Source: Anaerolineales bacterium
Lineage (GTDB): Bacteria; Chloroflexota; Anaerolineae; Anaerolineales; JABWBV01
NCBI GenBank assembly: GCA_027019845.1
Contig: JALUWE010000196.1
Coordinates: 1 to 13,403 of the forward strand
DNA: 13,403 bases
Direction: 5' to 3'
The notes below the pieces were generated by a model. The model was not told the DNA's origin, made no database searches, and worked only from the letters and a program-made list of their open reading frames with translations. Numbering within the stretch: the stretch's first letter is position 1; each line of letters begins with the position of its first letter. Made by a program: the position numbers and the translations under genes. This document shows, piece after piece, positions 1 through 5,813 of this stretch.

Positions 1-1
1 A

Positions 2-1021
2 CCCATCGCGCTGCCGGCCAACTACGGCCCCAACTATTACCCCGCTAACGTCAACCCGCTCACCGGCCTGGTGGTGGCAGACCCGGCCATCCTCGAACGC
101 CGGCCCCTGGCGATCAAGATCACCAACTACCCGCGGCGGGTGCGCCCCCAATCCGGCCTCAATCTGGCCGATCTGGTGTTCGAGTATTACATCGAAACCG
201 GGCTGACGCGCTTCATCGCCGTCTTCTACGGCAACGACGCCAGCCGGGTCGGGCCGGTGCGCTCCGGGCGATTCTTCGACGAACACGTGGTGCGCATGTA
301 CAACGCCATCTTCGCCTTTGCCAGCGCAGACAAACGGGTGCTGGAACCCTGGCTGGAATCGGACATCGCATCGCGGCTGGTCATCCCGCGGGTCAACAAC
401 TGCCCCCCCCTGTGCCGGGACACCGGCAACCCGGACTACAACAACCTGTACACCAACACCGCACAACTCGGCCCCTACGTCGAACGCCGCGGGGTGGACA
501 ACGTGCGCTACGACCTGAGCGGGTTGCGTTTCCAGACCATCGTGCCCTGGGGCGCGGAGTTGGGGATGCAAGTTTTCATCCGCTACTCGCGTCTGGATTA
601 CAACAACTGGCAGTTCGATCCGGCCAGCGGCCAGTATCTGCGTTTTCAAGAAACCGAGGATGACTCAGGCGACGGGGGAAACTACGCGCCGATGTACGAC
701 GAGTTGACCGGCCAACAGGTCAGCGCGGATAACGTGGTGGTGTTGTTCGTCCCCCACGAGGAGTTCATCAAATCCGGCACGACCGAGATTATCAAAATCA
801 ACCTGACCGGGTTTGGCCCGGCGTACATTTTCCGCAATGGCCGCGCCTACCAGGGGGTGTGGGTGCGGGTCGCGGAGGACAAACCGCTGCAAATCCTGCG
901 TTCGCTGGGCGGCGCGGCCTTTCCGCTCAAACCGGGGCGCACCTTTTTCCAGGTGGTTGGCGCTTCTACGGACGTGTTCCAGGACGGCAGCACCTGGCGG
1001 TTCACCTTTCACATTCCCTGA
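2..1021 (+). CDS. DUF3048 (YerB-like) protein, 5' end missing
   Basis: The reading frame is open from base 2 of the window to TGA at 1019-1021, so this is the C-terminal 339 residues of a longer protein; the ATG at 71 is internal. The visible start contains 'NPLTGL', followed by 'RRPLAIKITNYP', 'RPQSGLNLADLVFEYYIETGLTRF' and 'VGPVRSGRFFD', the conserved N-terminal signature of DUF3048. The second half, with 'DNVVVLFVPHEEF' and the final 'GRTFFQVV', fits the DUF3048 C-terminal domain. The family is typified by Bacillus subtilis YerB, a secreted lipoprotein of unknown biochemical role. The signal or lipobox region would lie upstream of the window and cannot be seen. The 3' end overlaps the convergent PAP2 gene by 13 bp. 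The family call is firm; the function is unknown. Confidence 0.88.
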   Translation, partial: PIALPANYGPNYYPANVNPLTGLVVADPAILERRPLAIKITNYPRRVRPQSGLNLADLVFEYYIETGLTRFIAVFYGNDASRVGPVRSGRFFDEHVVRMYNAIFAFASADKRVLEPWLESDIASRLVIPRVNNCPPLCRDTGNPDYNNLYTNTAQLGPYVERRGVDNVRYDLSGLRFQTIVPWGAELGMQVFIRYSRLDYNNWQFDPASGQYLRFQETEDDSGDGGNYAPMYDELTGQQVSADNVVVLFVPHEEFIKSGTTEIIKINLTGFGPAYIFRNGRAYQGVWVRVAEDKPLQILRSLGGAAFPLKPGRTFFQVVGASTDVFQDGSTWRFTFHIP

Positions 1022-1530
1022 AACCCCCACAACACCCCCACCCCCATCAAAACACCGATCAACGCGCCGGCCAGGATGTCGGACAGGTAATGTACCCCCA
1101 TGGCCACCCGCGCCAGGCCGACCAGCGGGGCCCACACCACCAGCAGCGCGGCGAACCACAGCGGCCCCAGGCCCAGCGCGACCACCGCCAGCATCACCCC
1201 GCGCGCCGCGTGCCCGGAGGGAAACGAGTGCGGGTCGGTTTTACGGTAGATGTCCCCCCATTCCCCTTGCGGTCGCTGCCTGCGCACGGTGAACTTGATC
1301 ACCATCACCAGCACAGCCGTGACCAGGATGCCAACCCCCAGGATCAGGGCGCGCGTCTTCCAAAACGGGCTGCCCAGCCACCAGAGGACCGCCAGCCCCA
1401 CCAGCCAGAACCAGGAGTCGCCTGAATGCGCCAGGAACGCGGCGATGGCTCGCAGGCGACCGGGCTGCTCGGCAACGCGCATTTTGTTGGAAAGGCGGGC
1501 ATCGAGCACCAGCAGCCGCTCTGCAATCAT
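1009..1530 (-). CDS. PAP2-family membrane phosphatase
   Basis: A 173-aa integral membrane protein of the type 2 phosphatidic acid phosphatase superfamily. All three active-site motifs are intact: K79-x6-R86-P87 (in KFTVRRQRP), P104-S-G-H107, and R141-x5-H147-x3-D151. In this family the two histidines are the nucleophile and its helper, removing phosphate from lipid phosphates, polyprenyl diphosphates or similar substrates. Hydrophobic stretches lie around residues 41-55, 61-79, 111-135 and 152-170. The start is the ATG at 1530-1528, which overlaps the TGA of the upstream nucleotidyltransferase gene as ATGA, so translation is probably coupled. The frame stays open far upstream, but that part lies inside the nucleotidyltransferase gene and is not coding in this frame. 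The substrate is not predictable from sequence. The neighbouring nucleotidyltransferase suggests a lipid or cofactor phosphate, which is inference. Confidence 0.9.
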   Translation of the reverse strand: MIAERLLVLDARLSNKMRVAEQPGRLRAIAAFLAHSGDSWFWLVGLAVLWWLGSPFWKTRALILGVGILVTAVLVMVIKFTVRRQRPQGEWGDIYRKTDPHSFPSGHAARGVMLAVVALGLGPLWFAALLVVWAPLVGLARVAMGVHYLSDILAGALIGVLMGVGVLWGFQGM

Positions 1531-2303
1531 AACGCTTCGCGCTGCGCCAGTTCGGCGTGCAGCAAATCCATCTGGAAGGGTTTGTCCACGTCCATGCCCA
1601 GTTCCGGGTAGGGGCAGCGGATCGCCCGGGCGCGGATTTGCAGCCGTTTGGCGACCCGTTCGACCGCGTCGTCCAGTGTCAGTTGGCGGAAGGCGAGCAG
1701 GAACAGCGTGCCGAACCCGATGATGGCCGCTTGCCGAAAAACGTTCTTGCGTGCGCCGATCAGTTCCTGCCACACGCTTCCCTCTGTGTTCAGCATGGAA
1801 GCGCGAAAGGCAGTCATGTCCCCGCCGCACACCTCCACGTCTTTGAAGCGGGTAAAGGAGCGCTTGGAGCCGGGAAAACGGTTTTCCATGTCCTGCCGGG
1901 TGATCACGTTGTAGTACACGTCGTACTCCCCCTTCTCGATTTCGGACACCATCCAGTCCACGATTTCGCCGGTGATGGCCGGGATGTCCGAAGAAACCGA
2001 GAGCAGCACGCCAGCGTTCGGGTTGAGGCTGAGGATTTTGTTGGCGCCGGCGTAGATGTTTTCCAACATGCTGCCCTGATTGGGAATGAAAAACAGCGGT
2101 TTGCTGCAATACAGTCCGAGTTCTTCGTCGAGGCCGACCACAACCACCCGCTCGATTGCTTGTGATTCGCTCAAGGCGTCCAGCACCCATTGCACCATAG
2201 GCTTCCCCGCCAGATCGAGCATGGCTTTGGGTGCGCCTTGTGTGTATTCGTAGAGCGGATCGCCCTCTTTGGGAACTCCTCCGGCGGTTACGATTGCGTC
2301 CAC
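1527..2303 (-). CDS. MobA-like nucleotidyltransferase (NTP_transf_3 type)
   Basis: A 258-aa protein with the Rossmann-like N-terminus of NTP:transferase enzymes. It has 'MDAIVTAGG' (residues 1-9), then K26 in 'GAPKAMLDLAGKPMVQWVLDAL', and a metal-ligand-like Asp in 'SSDIPAITGE' (D106). This resembles MobA/IspD/inositol-phosphate cytidylyltransferases, which join a nucleotide to a sugar, alcohol or cofactor phosphate with release of pyrophosphate. The C-terminal ~100 residues ('GGDMTAFRASML', then 'LGMDVDKPFQMDLL') are typical of uncharacterised family members. The start is GTG at 2303-2301, one base after the upstream stop codon; a GGAG lies 10 bases upstream inside the preceding gene. The 3' end overlaps the PAP2 start (ATGA). 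The enzyme class is well supported; the substrate is unknown. A cytidylyltransferase working with the adjacent phosphatase is possible but only inferred. Confidence 0.82.
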   Translation of the reverse strand: MDAIVTAGGVPKEGDPLYEYTQGAPKAMLDLAGKPMVQWVLDALSESQAIERVVVVGLDEELGLYCSKPLFFIPNQGSMLENIYAGANKILSLNPNAGVLLSVSSDIPAITGEIVDWMVSEIEKGEYDVYYNVITRQDMENRFPGSKRSFTRFKDVEVCGGDMTAFRASMLNTEGSVWQELIGARKNVFRQAAIIGFGTLFLLAFRQLTLDDAVERVAKRLQIRARAIRCPYPELGMDVDKPFQMDLLHAELAQREAL

Positions 2304-2304
2304 G

Positions 2305-3210
2305 TCAATTCAACTCCATGATTTGTGGCTCGAAGCCAAGTTGATCGATCAGTTGGTTGTATTCGTCGTACGTGAGTTTGCGCCCCTTGCCTGAAATGGC
2401 GACCAACGCGGCTTCCATCATGTTGGTGCCAAACGAGCGGCCCTCCAGCACCGGCGTGGCTGTGACCAGGTACTTGATACCCGCCTGGCGGAACAGCTCG
2501 ACATCCGCTTCGGTGGTGGTGTTGGTACACACGATCTTGCCCTCCAGCCGGTCGGGCATGTGACGCACCACGTAGTGCCGGTCTCCGGCGATCACGGTGG
2601 CCCACTGGTAGTATTTTTCGTATTTCGGGACGCGCACTTCTTGCTTTTCGCCGGTGGGGTACAACCACTCGAAGGGCAGGCGTCCCACGATGGGCATGGC
2701 GACCGCGGCCAGGGCTTTGAGCGCGCCCTCGGACCGCAAGGGGATGGGGATGCCCAGCCCGAACATCAGGTCGCCGAAAACGCATTCGTAGCCGCCTTCG
2801 AGAAAAGCTTTGGTCATTCCCCAGCGGTCCGCGCCGGCAGCCACGAACGCCCGCCGGCCGCGCGCCTGAATGTAGTCCCCGATTTTCTCCTCGATGAACG
2901 GCACCACGCGGTTTTCGAGCGTGTTTTTCAGCCCCTCACCGTCCACCACGGGCGTTTGTTTGACGTCTTTCACCAGCTTGTAAATGGAGTAAAGCGGGTA
3001 CCACTTCTTGTCCACCATCAGCCCCAAATCCGCGCCCCCCACCCCGAACGCGTCCACCTTGCCGTCCAGTTCACGGTAGAGTTGGGCGGCTTTTTGCATA
3101 TCCCCGTCCGTGCCGATGCGTTCGATGCGCACTTTTTCTCCCAGAAGCTCGATCTCGACGGCTTTGTTCCGTTTCGACGACCCCAGACTGACGCTGACTG
3201 CATGTTTCAT
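2305..3210 (-). CDS. Conserved ~300-aa protein, family usually labelled quinate/shikimate 5-dehydrogenase
   Basis: A 301-aa soluble protein, first gene of the three-gene operon. The N-terminus 'KHAVSVSLGSSKRNKAVEIELLG' with 'IERIGTDGDMQKA' and 'LDGKVDAFGVGGADLGL' recalls a conserved bacterial family that databases tend to call quinate 5-dehydrogenase. I do not see a classical GxGxxG NAD(P)-binding loop, so the enzymatic label should be held lightly. Other conserved-looking parts are 'TPVVDGEGLKNTLENRVV', 'FVAAGADRWGMTKAF', 'DLMFGLGIPIPL' and 'GKIVCTNTTTEADVELFRQAGIKYLVTATP', the last suggesting a second alpha/beta domain. The ATG at 3210-3208 is well supported by a GAGGAGGA Shine-Dalgarno a few bases upstream. 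There is no signal peptide or membrane segment. Co-transcription with a nucleotidyltransferase and a PAP2 phosphatase suggests a shared pathway not obviously connected to shikimate metabolism. Confidence 0.62.
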   Translation of the reverse strand: MKHAVSVSLGSSKRNKAVEIELLGEKVRIERIGTDGDMQKAAQLYRELDGKVDAFGVGGADLGLMVDKKWYPLYSIYKLVKDVKQTPVVDGEGLKNTLENRVVPFIEEKIGDYIQARGRRAFVAAGADRWGMTKAFLEGGYECVFGDLMFGLGIPIPLRSEGALKALAAVAMPIVGRLPFEWLYPTGEKQEVRVPKYEKYYQWATVIAGDRHYVVRHMPDRLEGKIVCTNTTTEADVELFRQAGIKYLVTATPVLEGRSFGTNMMEAALVAISGKGRKLTYDEYNQLIDQLGFEPQIMELN

Positions 3211-3214
3211 GGCA

Positions 3215-3222
3215 TCCTCCTC
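3215..3222 (-). promoter_or_regulatory. Strong Shine-Dalgarno of the three-gene operon
   Basis: Read on the minus strand this is GAGGAGGA, four bases before the ATG at 3210-3208. It fixes the start of the first operon gene and is the strongest ribosome binding site among the minus-strand genes here. Confidence 0.8.
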
Positions 3223-3345
3223 GTTACGAAAACGACGGAAACGTGTGTGGCGTGATTATGCCAGAATTTTCACCAGAATCAATACCTGTGGCGATTCTCG
3301 ACCGGCAACCTCCAACCACTTTTTCGATAGGACGCGTTATAATTT

Positions 3346-3466
3346 GCTTACAGGACTTACGCAGTTGAGACCTCACAGGTCTACTACCACACGATGCCGG
3401 AAGATTTTACCCAAAACAGATTGCATCCGGGCATCTCCATGCGCTTTGAGACCTGTGAGGTCAAGT
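3346..3466. repeat. Nested inverted repeat (GACCTCACAGGTC / GACCTGTGAGGTC)
   Basis: GACCTCACAGGTC at 3369-3381 is the exact reverse complement of GACCTGTGAGGTC at 3450-3462, and each 13-mer is itself nearly palindromic (GACCT-3-AGGTC). Nested inside are GATGCCGG (3393-3400) and its near complement CCGGGCATC (3427-3435). The whole can fold as a large two-tier hairpin. Just upstream, 3348-3363 carries TTACAGGACTTACGCA, which looks like the end of a dispersed element; its inverted partner is not present in the gap. The preceding 3241-3340 holds no recognisable feature except an isolated TATAAT at 3338-3343 without a good -35 box. The structure may be a small non-autonomous repeat; no coding potential is seen. 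Confidence 0.6.
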
Positions 3467-3533
3467 ACGGGTTTTGTGTCATTACGAGCACCAGCAGCTT
3501 TGTGAGAGTGCCACACGCTCCCTGTCATTCTGA

Positions 3534-3661
3534 GGGAGCGCAGCGACCGAAGAATCTGGAGCGCAGCGACCGAAGAATCTGGAGCGCAGCGACCGAAGAA
3601 TCTGGAGCGCAGCGACCGAAGAATCTGGAGCGCAGCGACCGAAGAATCCGAAGCGCAGCGA
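3534..3661. repeat. 23-bp tandem repeat array (5 good copies plus a degenerate one)
   Basis: The unit GGAGCGCAGCGACCGAAGAATCT recurs exactly every 23 bp: the internal CGAAGAATC/T word starts at 3548, 3571, 3594, 3617 and 3640, and a sixth unit decays into the following palindrome. The array begins with CATTCTGAGGGAGCGCAGCGACC (3526-3548), so it is an expanded form of the dispersed CATTCTGAG...GAAGAATCT repeat. Because 23 is not a multiple of three and the unit lacks stops, it creates spurious open frames reading 'ERSDRRIWSAATEESGAQRPKN'. I regard these as non-coding. Confidence 0.85.
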
Positions 3662-3663
3662 CC

Positions 3664-3691
3664 GTCGGGGCGACCGGCCGGTCGCCCCGAC
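3664..3691. repeat. Perfect 28-bp palindrome in the repeat block
   Basis: Both halves, GTCGGGGCGACCGG and CCGGTCGCCCCGAC, are exact reverse complements with no spacer, making an extremely GC-rich cruciform or hairpin directly after the 23-bp array. There is no T-run after it, so a rho-independent terminator is not indicated. The 22-bp core recurs at 13318-13339 in the inverted block. Confidence 0.85.
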
Positions 3692-3733
3692 CCCCAATAA
3701 CCACGCGCCGGTCATCCGTCCCCCGTCCCCGCT

Positions 3734-3805
3734 CATTCTGAGGGCACGCAGTGCCCGAAGAATCTCCCCTATCGCAAGCGAGATTCTTCGCCATCGCTCA
3801 GAATG
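3734..3805. repeat. Imperfect inverted repeat, CATTCTGAG...CTCAGAATG
   Basis: CATTCTGAG (3734-3742) pairs with CTCAGAATG (3797-3805), and inside it GAAGAATCT (3757-3765) pairs with AGATTCTTC (3781-3789), leaving a 15-base loop. The 29 bases at 3763-3791 recur exactly, in reverse orientation, at 13232-13260. This is a member of a dispersed intergenic repeat family that I associate with Chloroflexota and other repeat-rich genomes. Confidence 0.75.
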
Positions 3806-3860
3806 CCACAGGCAACAGCGCTCAGAATCAGGTACGCAGACCGCAAAAGCACACTACGGG

Positions 3861-4046
3861 AACACAGAGAACACTGAGTAGACACAGAGCACACAGAGAG
3901 AAAAACAAAAAAGAACTCCGTGCCTCTCCGTGAAATCTCCGTGTAACTCTGTGTAACCACCCCTGCGAACCGCGTCGAACACAGAGGGCACAAGAAAAAA
4001 ACGCTCTTTGGGCAACTCCGTGAACGCTCCGTGGCTCTCTGTATCA
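3861..4046. repeat. Two copies of an ACACAGAG / CTCCGTG inverted-repeat element
   Basis: Copy 1 (about 3861-3957) has a left arm of repeated ACACAGAG-like words, an A-rich centre (3899-3913), and a right arm of repeated CTCCGTG/CTCTGTGT words. Copy 2 (about 3977-4046) is shorter, with AACACAGAGGG, an A-rich centre and CTCCGTG/CTCTGTAT. Left and right arms are approximate reverse complements, so each copy can form a hairpin around the A-rich loop. The copies end about 60 bp before the aminotransferase start. No gene is seen in this stretch. Confidence 0.65.
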
Positions 4047-4094
4047 TCCCAACCGGGGGAATGGGAATCGTTGTAAGACAATCTATCCAATTTC

Positions 4095-4102
4095 GGAGGT
4101 GA
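4095..4102 (+). promoter_or_regulatory. Shine-Dalgarno fixing the GTG start of the aminotransferase
   Basis: GGAGGTGA lies four bases before the GTG at 4107 (GGAGG core seven bases away). It supports GTG rather than a later ATG as the start. Confidence 0.8.
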
Positions 4103-4106
4103 AATT

Positions 4107-5081
4107 GTGGCCTTACCCAACATCGCTTTCTTCAAAGGCAAGTTCGTCCCCTACTCGGACGCCAAAGTGGGGGTGATGAACCACGCCCTCAACTACGGCA
4201 CGGCTGTGTTCGGCGGCCTGCGAGGCTACTGGAACGAGGAAGAAGAACAACTCTACATTTTTCGCCCGCACGACCATTACCGCCGGTTTCTCCATTCGGC
4301 CCGCATCATGGTGATGGATTTCCCGTACACGCCGGAAGACCTGGTGAACCTGACCGCCGAACTGTTGCGCCGCGAGGCCGCCCGCCAGGACATGTACATC
4401 CGCCCGCTGGCCTACAAAGCCGACGAAGCCATCGGCGTCAAGCTGCACGGTTTGCAGGATGAGTTGACCATCTTCGCGGTGCCGTTCGGCAAATACGTTG
4501 CCAACGACACCAATGCGCACGTCACGGTCTCTTCCTGGCGGCGGCTGGACGACAACGTGATCCCGGCGCGGGGCAAGATCAGCGGCGCGTACGTCAACTC
4601 AGCCCTGATCAAAACCGACGCATTGCGGGCCGGCTTTGACGAAGCCCTGGTGCTCACCGATGACGGGCACATCTCCGAGGGCAGCGCCATGAACGTCTTC
4701 ATGGTGCGCGACGGCAGGCTGATCACCCCGCCGGTGACGGAAAACATCCTGGAAGGCATCACCCGGCGCAGCATCATGGAAGTGGCGCAAAAAGAGCTGG
4801 GACTGGAGGTCATCGAACGCCCGATTGACCGCACCGAGGTCTTCATTTGCGATGAATTCTTCTTCACCGGCACTGCCGCGCAGGTCACCGCGGTCACCAA
4901 AGTGGATTACCGCCCGATTGGGGATGGCGTGATGGGGCCGATTACCAGCCAGCTGCGCGACCTGTTCAACGACATCGTGCGCGGGCGCAACCCCAAATAC
5001 AAACACTGGAACGTGGCGGTGTACCCCCAGGGTGAAGGCGAACGTTCAACCGCGGGCCTGAGCCTGGAAGCCCATTCCTAA
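4107..5081 (+). CDS. ilvE: Branched-chain amino acid aminotransferase
   Basis: A 324-aa fold-type IV PLP enzyme that should exchange the amino group between glutamate and the keto acids of leucine, isoleucine and valine in the cytoplasm. Family marks in order: 'FFKGKFVPYSDAKVGVMNHALNYGTAVFGGLRGY' (residues 8-41), 'YIRPLAYKADEAIG' (97-110), 'GKISGAYVNSALIKTDA' with the likely Schiff-base lysine K157, 'ISEGSAMNVFMVRDG' (189-203), 'TPPVTENILEGITRRSI' (207-223) and the phosphate-binding 'GTAAQVTAV' (255-263). E. coli IlvE has Glu in the 'YGTSVFEGIR' loop, where this protein has Gly (FGGLR), a small difference that could shift substrate preference. The length is normal for the family. It is a single gene, not next to other ilv or leu genes, and has a good ribosome binding site but no visible attenuator or T-box. 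A D-amino-acid or 4-amino-4-deoxychorismate lyase role is less likely. Confidence 0.92.
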   Translation: MALPNIAFFKGKFVPYSDAKVGVMNHALNYGTAVFGGLRGYWNEEEEQLYIFRPHDHYRRFLHSARIMVMDFPYTPEDLVNLTAELLRREAARQDMYIRPLAYKADEAIGVKLHGLQDELTIFAVPFGKYVANDTNAHVTVSSWRRLDDNVIPARGKISGAYVNSALIKTDALRAGFDEALVLTDDGHISEGSAMNVFMVRDGRLITPPVTENILEGITRRSIMEVAQKELGLEVIERPIDRTEVFICDEFFFTGTAAQVTAVTKVDYRPIGDGVMGPITSQLRDLFNDIVRGRNPKYKHWNVAVYPQGEGERSTAGLSLEAHS

Positions 5082-5100
5082 GCGACCTGAACGGCACACT

Positions 5101-5160
5101 ACCCCCTGAATACTGACCACTAAACACTGAACACTGACCACTGAAAACTGAAAACTGAAC
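5101..5160. repeat. Half heptad element (eight NTTCAGT-like units on minus strand)
   Basis: On the minus strand this reads as about eight heptads of the type GTTCAGT/TTTCAGT/GGTCAGT and ends in CAGGGGG. That matches the left arm and G-run of the complete heptad elements at 11787-11943 and 12912-13019, but the right arm is missing. It abuts the TAG of the response-regulator gene and fills most of the 78-bp gap between two convergent genes. Several units are mutated, suggesting an old copy. Confidence 0.75.
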
Positions 5161-5813
5161 TAAACCAGCCCCAACTCGCGCGCCCGCAACGCGGCCTGGG
5201 TGCGGTCGCGCGCGCCGACTTTCCCCAAAATGTTGGAGACGTAATTTTTGACCGTGCCCTCGGCCAGGTAAAGGCGTTGGGCGATCTCGCGGTTGGTCAG
5301 CCCCTGCGCCAGAAGCTGGAGTATCTCCCGCTCGCGCTGGGAGAGCGGCTCTGCGAGGGAGGGGGAAGCGGCCCGGGGCGCGGTCATGCGCGCGAATTCG
5401 GCCACCACTTTGCGGGTCACGGAAGGGTCGATCAGCGCGCCGCCCGCGGCGACCGTGCGGATGGCCTCGGCCAGTTCCTCCCCTGACACGTCCTTCAACA
5501 AATAACCCAGCGCGCCAGCCCGTAACCCCTCGAAAACGTATTCGTCGTCGTCGAAGGTGGTCAGGATGATCACTTTGGCGTCCGGCCAGCGGCTGTGCAG
5601 TTGCCGGATGGCCTCCACCCCGTCCATCACCGGCATACGGATGTCCATCAGCACCACGTGGGGGGCCAGTTTTTCGTAGGCTTCCAGGGCTTCCTGCCCG
5701 TTTCCGGCCTCCCCGATCACCTCCAGGTCGTTTTCCATCTCCAGCAAGATGCGCAGCCCGTCGCGCATCAGGCGTTGGTCATCCACGATCAGCACGGTGA
5801 CAGGATCAGGCAT
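5160..5813 (-). CDS. NarL/LuxR-type DNA-binding response regulator
   Basis: A 217-aa two-domain response regulator. Receiver domain: 'VLIVDDQ' with acidic pair D11/D12, phospho-acceptor D57 in 'VVLMDIRMPVMDG', T85 in 'IILTTFDDDEYV' and K107 in 'GYLLKDV'. After a short Ala/Pro linker comes a LuxR-type helix-turn-helix: 'LSQREREILQLLAQGLTNREIAQRLYLAEGTVKNYVSNILGKVGARDRTQA' (about 157-208). The start is taken as ATG at 5813-5811; a GTG at 5822 is also in frame but lies inside the AGGAGG ribosome binding site, so it is unlikely. The gene overlaps the 3' end of the histidine kinase by 8 bp, making the pair one transcription unit. Its closest general relatives are LiaR/DesR/NarL regulators. The targets are unknown; the nearby exporter operon is a candidate only by proximity. 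Confidence 0.93.
   Translation of the reverse strand: MPDPVTVLIVDDQRLMRDGLRILLEMENDLEVIGEAGNGQEALEAYEKLAPHVVLMDIRMPVMDGVEAIRQLHSRWPDAKVIILTTFDDDEYVFEGLRAGALGYLLKDVSGEELAEAIRTVAAGGALIDPSVTRKVVAEFARMTAPRAASPSLAEPLSQREREILQLLAQGLTNREIAQRLYLAEGTVKNYVSNILGKVGARDRTQAALRARELGLV

Noticed and set aside
1531..2190. Upstream extension of the PAP2 frame to give a 393-aa protein
   Set aside because: The extension is Arg/Gly-rich, lies out of frame inside the nucleotidyltransferase gene, and the PAP2 domain is complete from the ATG at 1530.
2560..3255. 231-codon plus-strand frame opposite the first gene of the three-gene operon
   Set aside because: Its sequence is a His/Val/Phe-rich antisense translation without motifs. 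The minus-strand gene has a strong ribosome site and a recognised family pattern.
3338..3343. TATAAT as a promoter
   Set aside because: No suitable -35 hexamer lies 16-18 bp away on either strand, so the match alone is not enough.
3534..3660. CRISPR array
   Set aside because: The 23-bp units are directly adjacent with no unique spacers, and no cas gene is present.
3394..3794. Open frames through the 23-bp array giving 'ERSDRRIWSAATEE' type peptides
   Set aside because: They arise from a stop-free 23-bp repeat read through successive frames, occur in both directions, and have no start signal.
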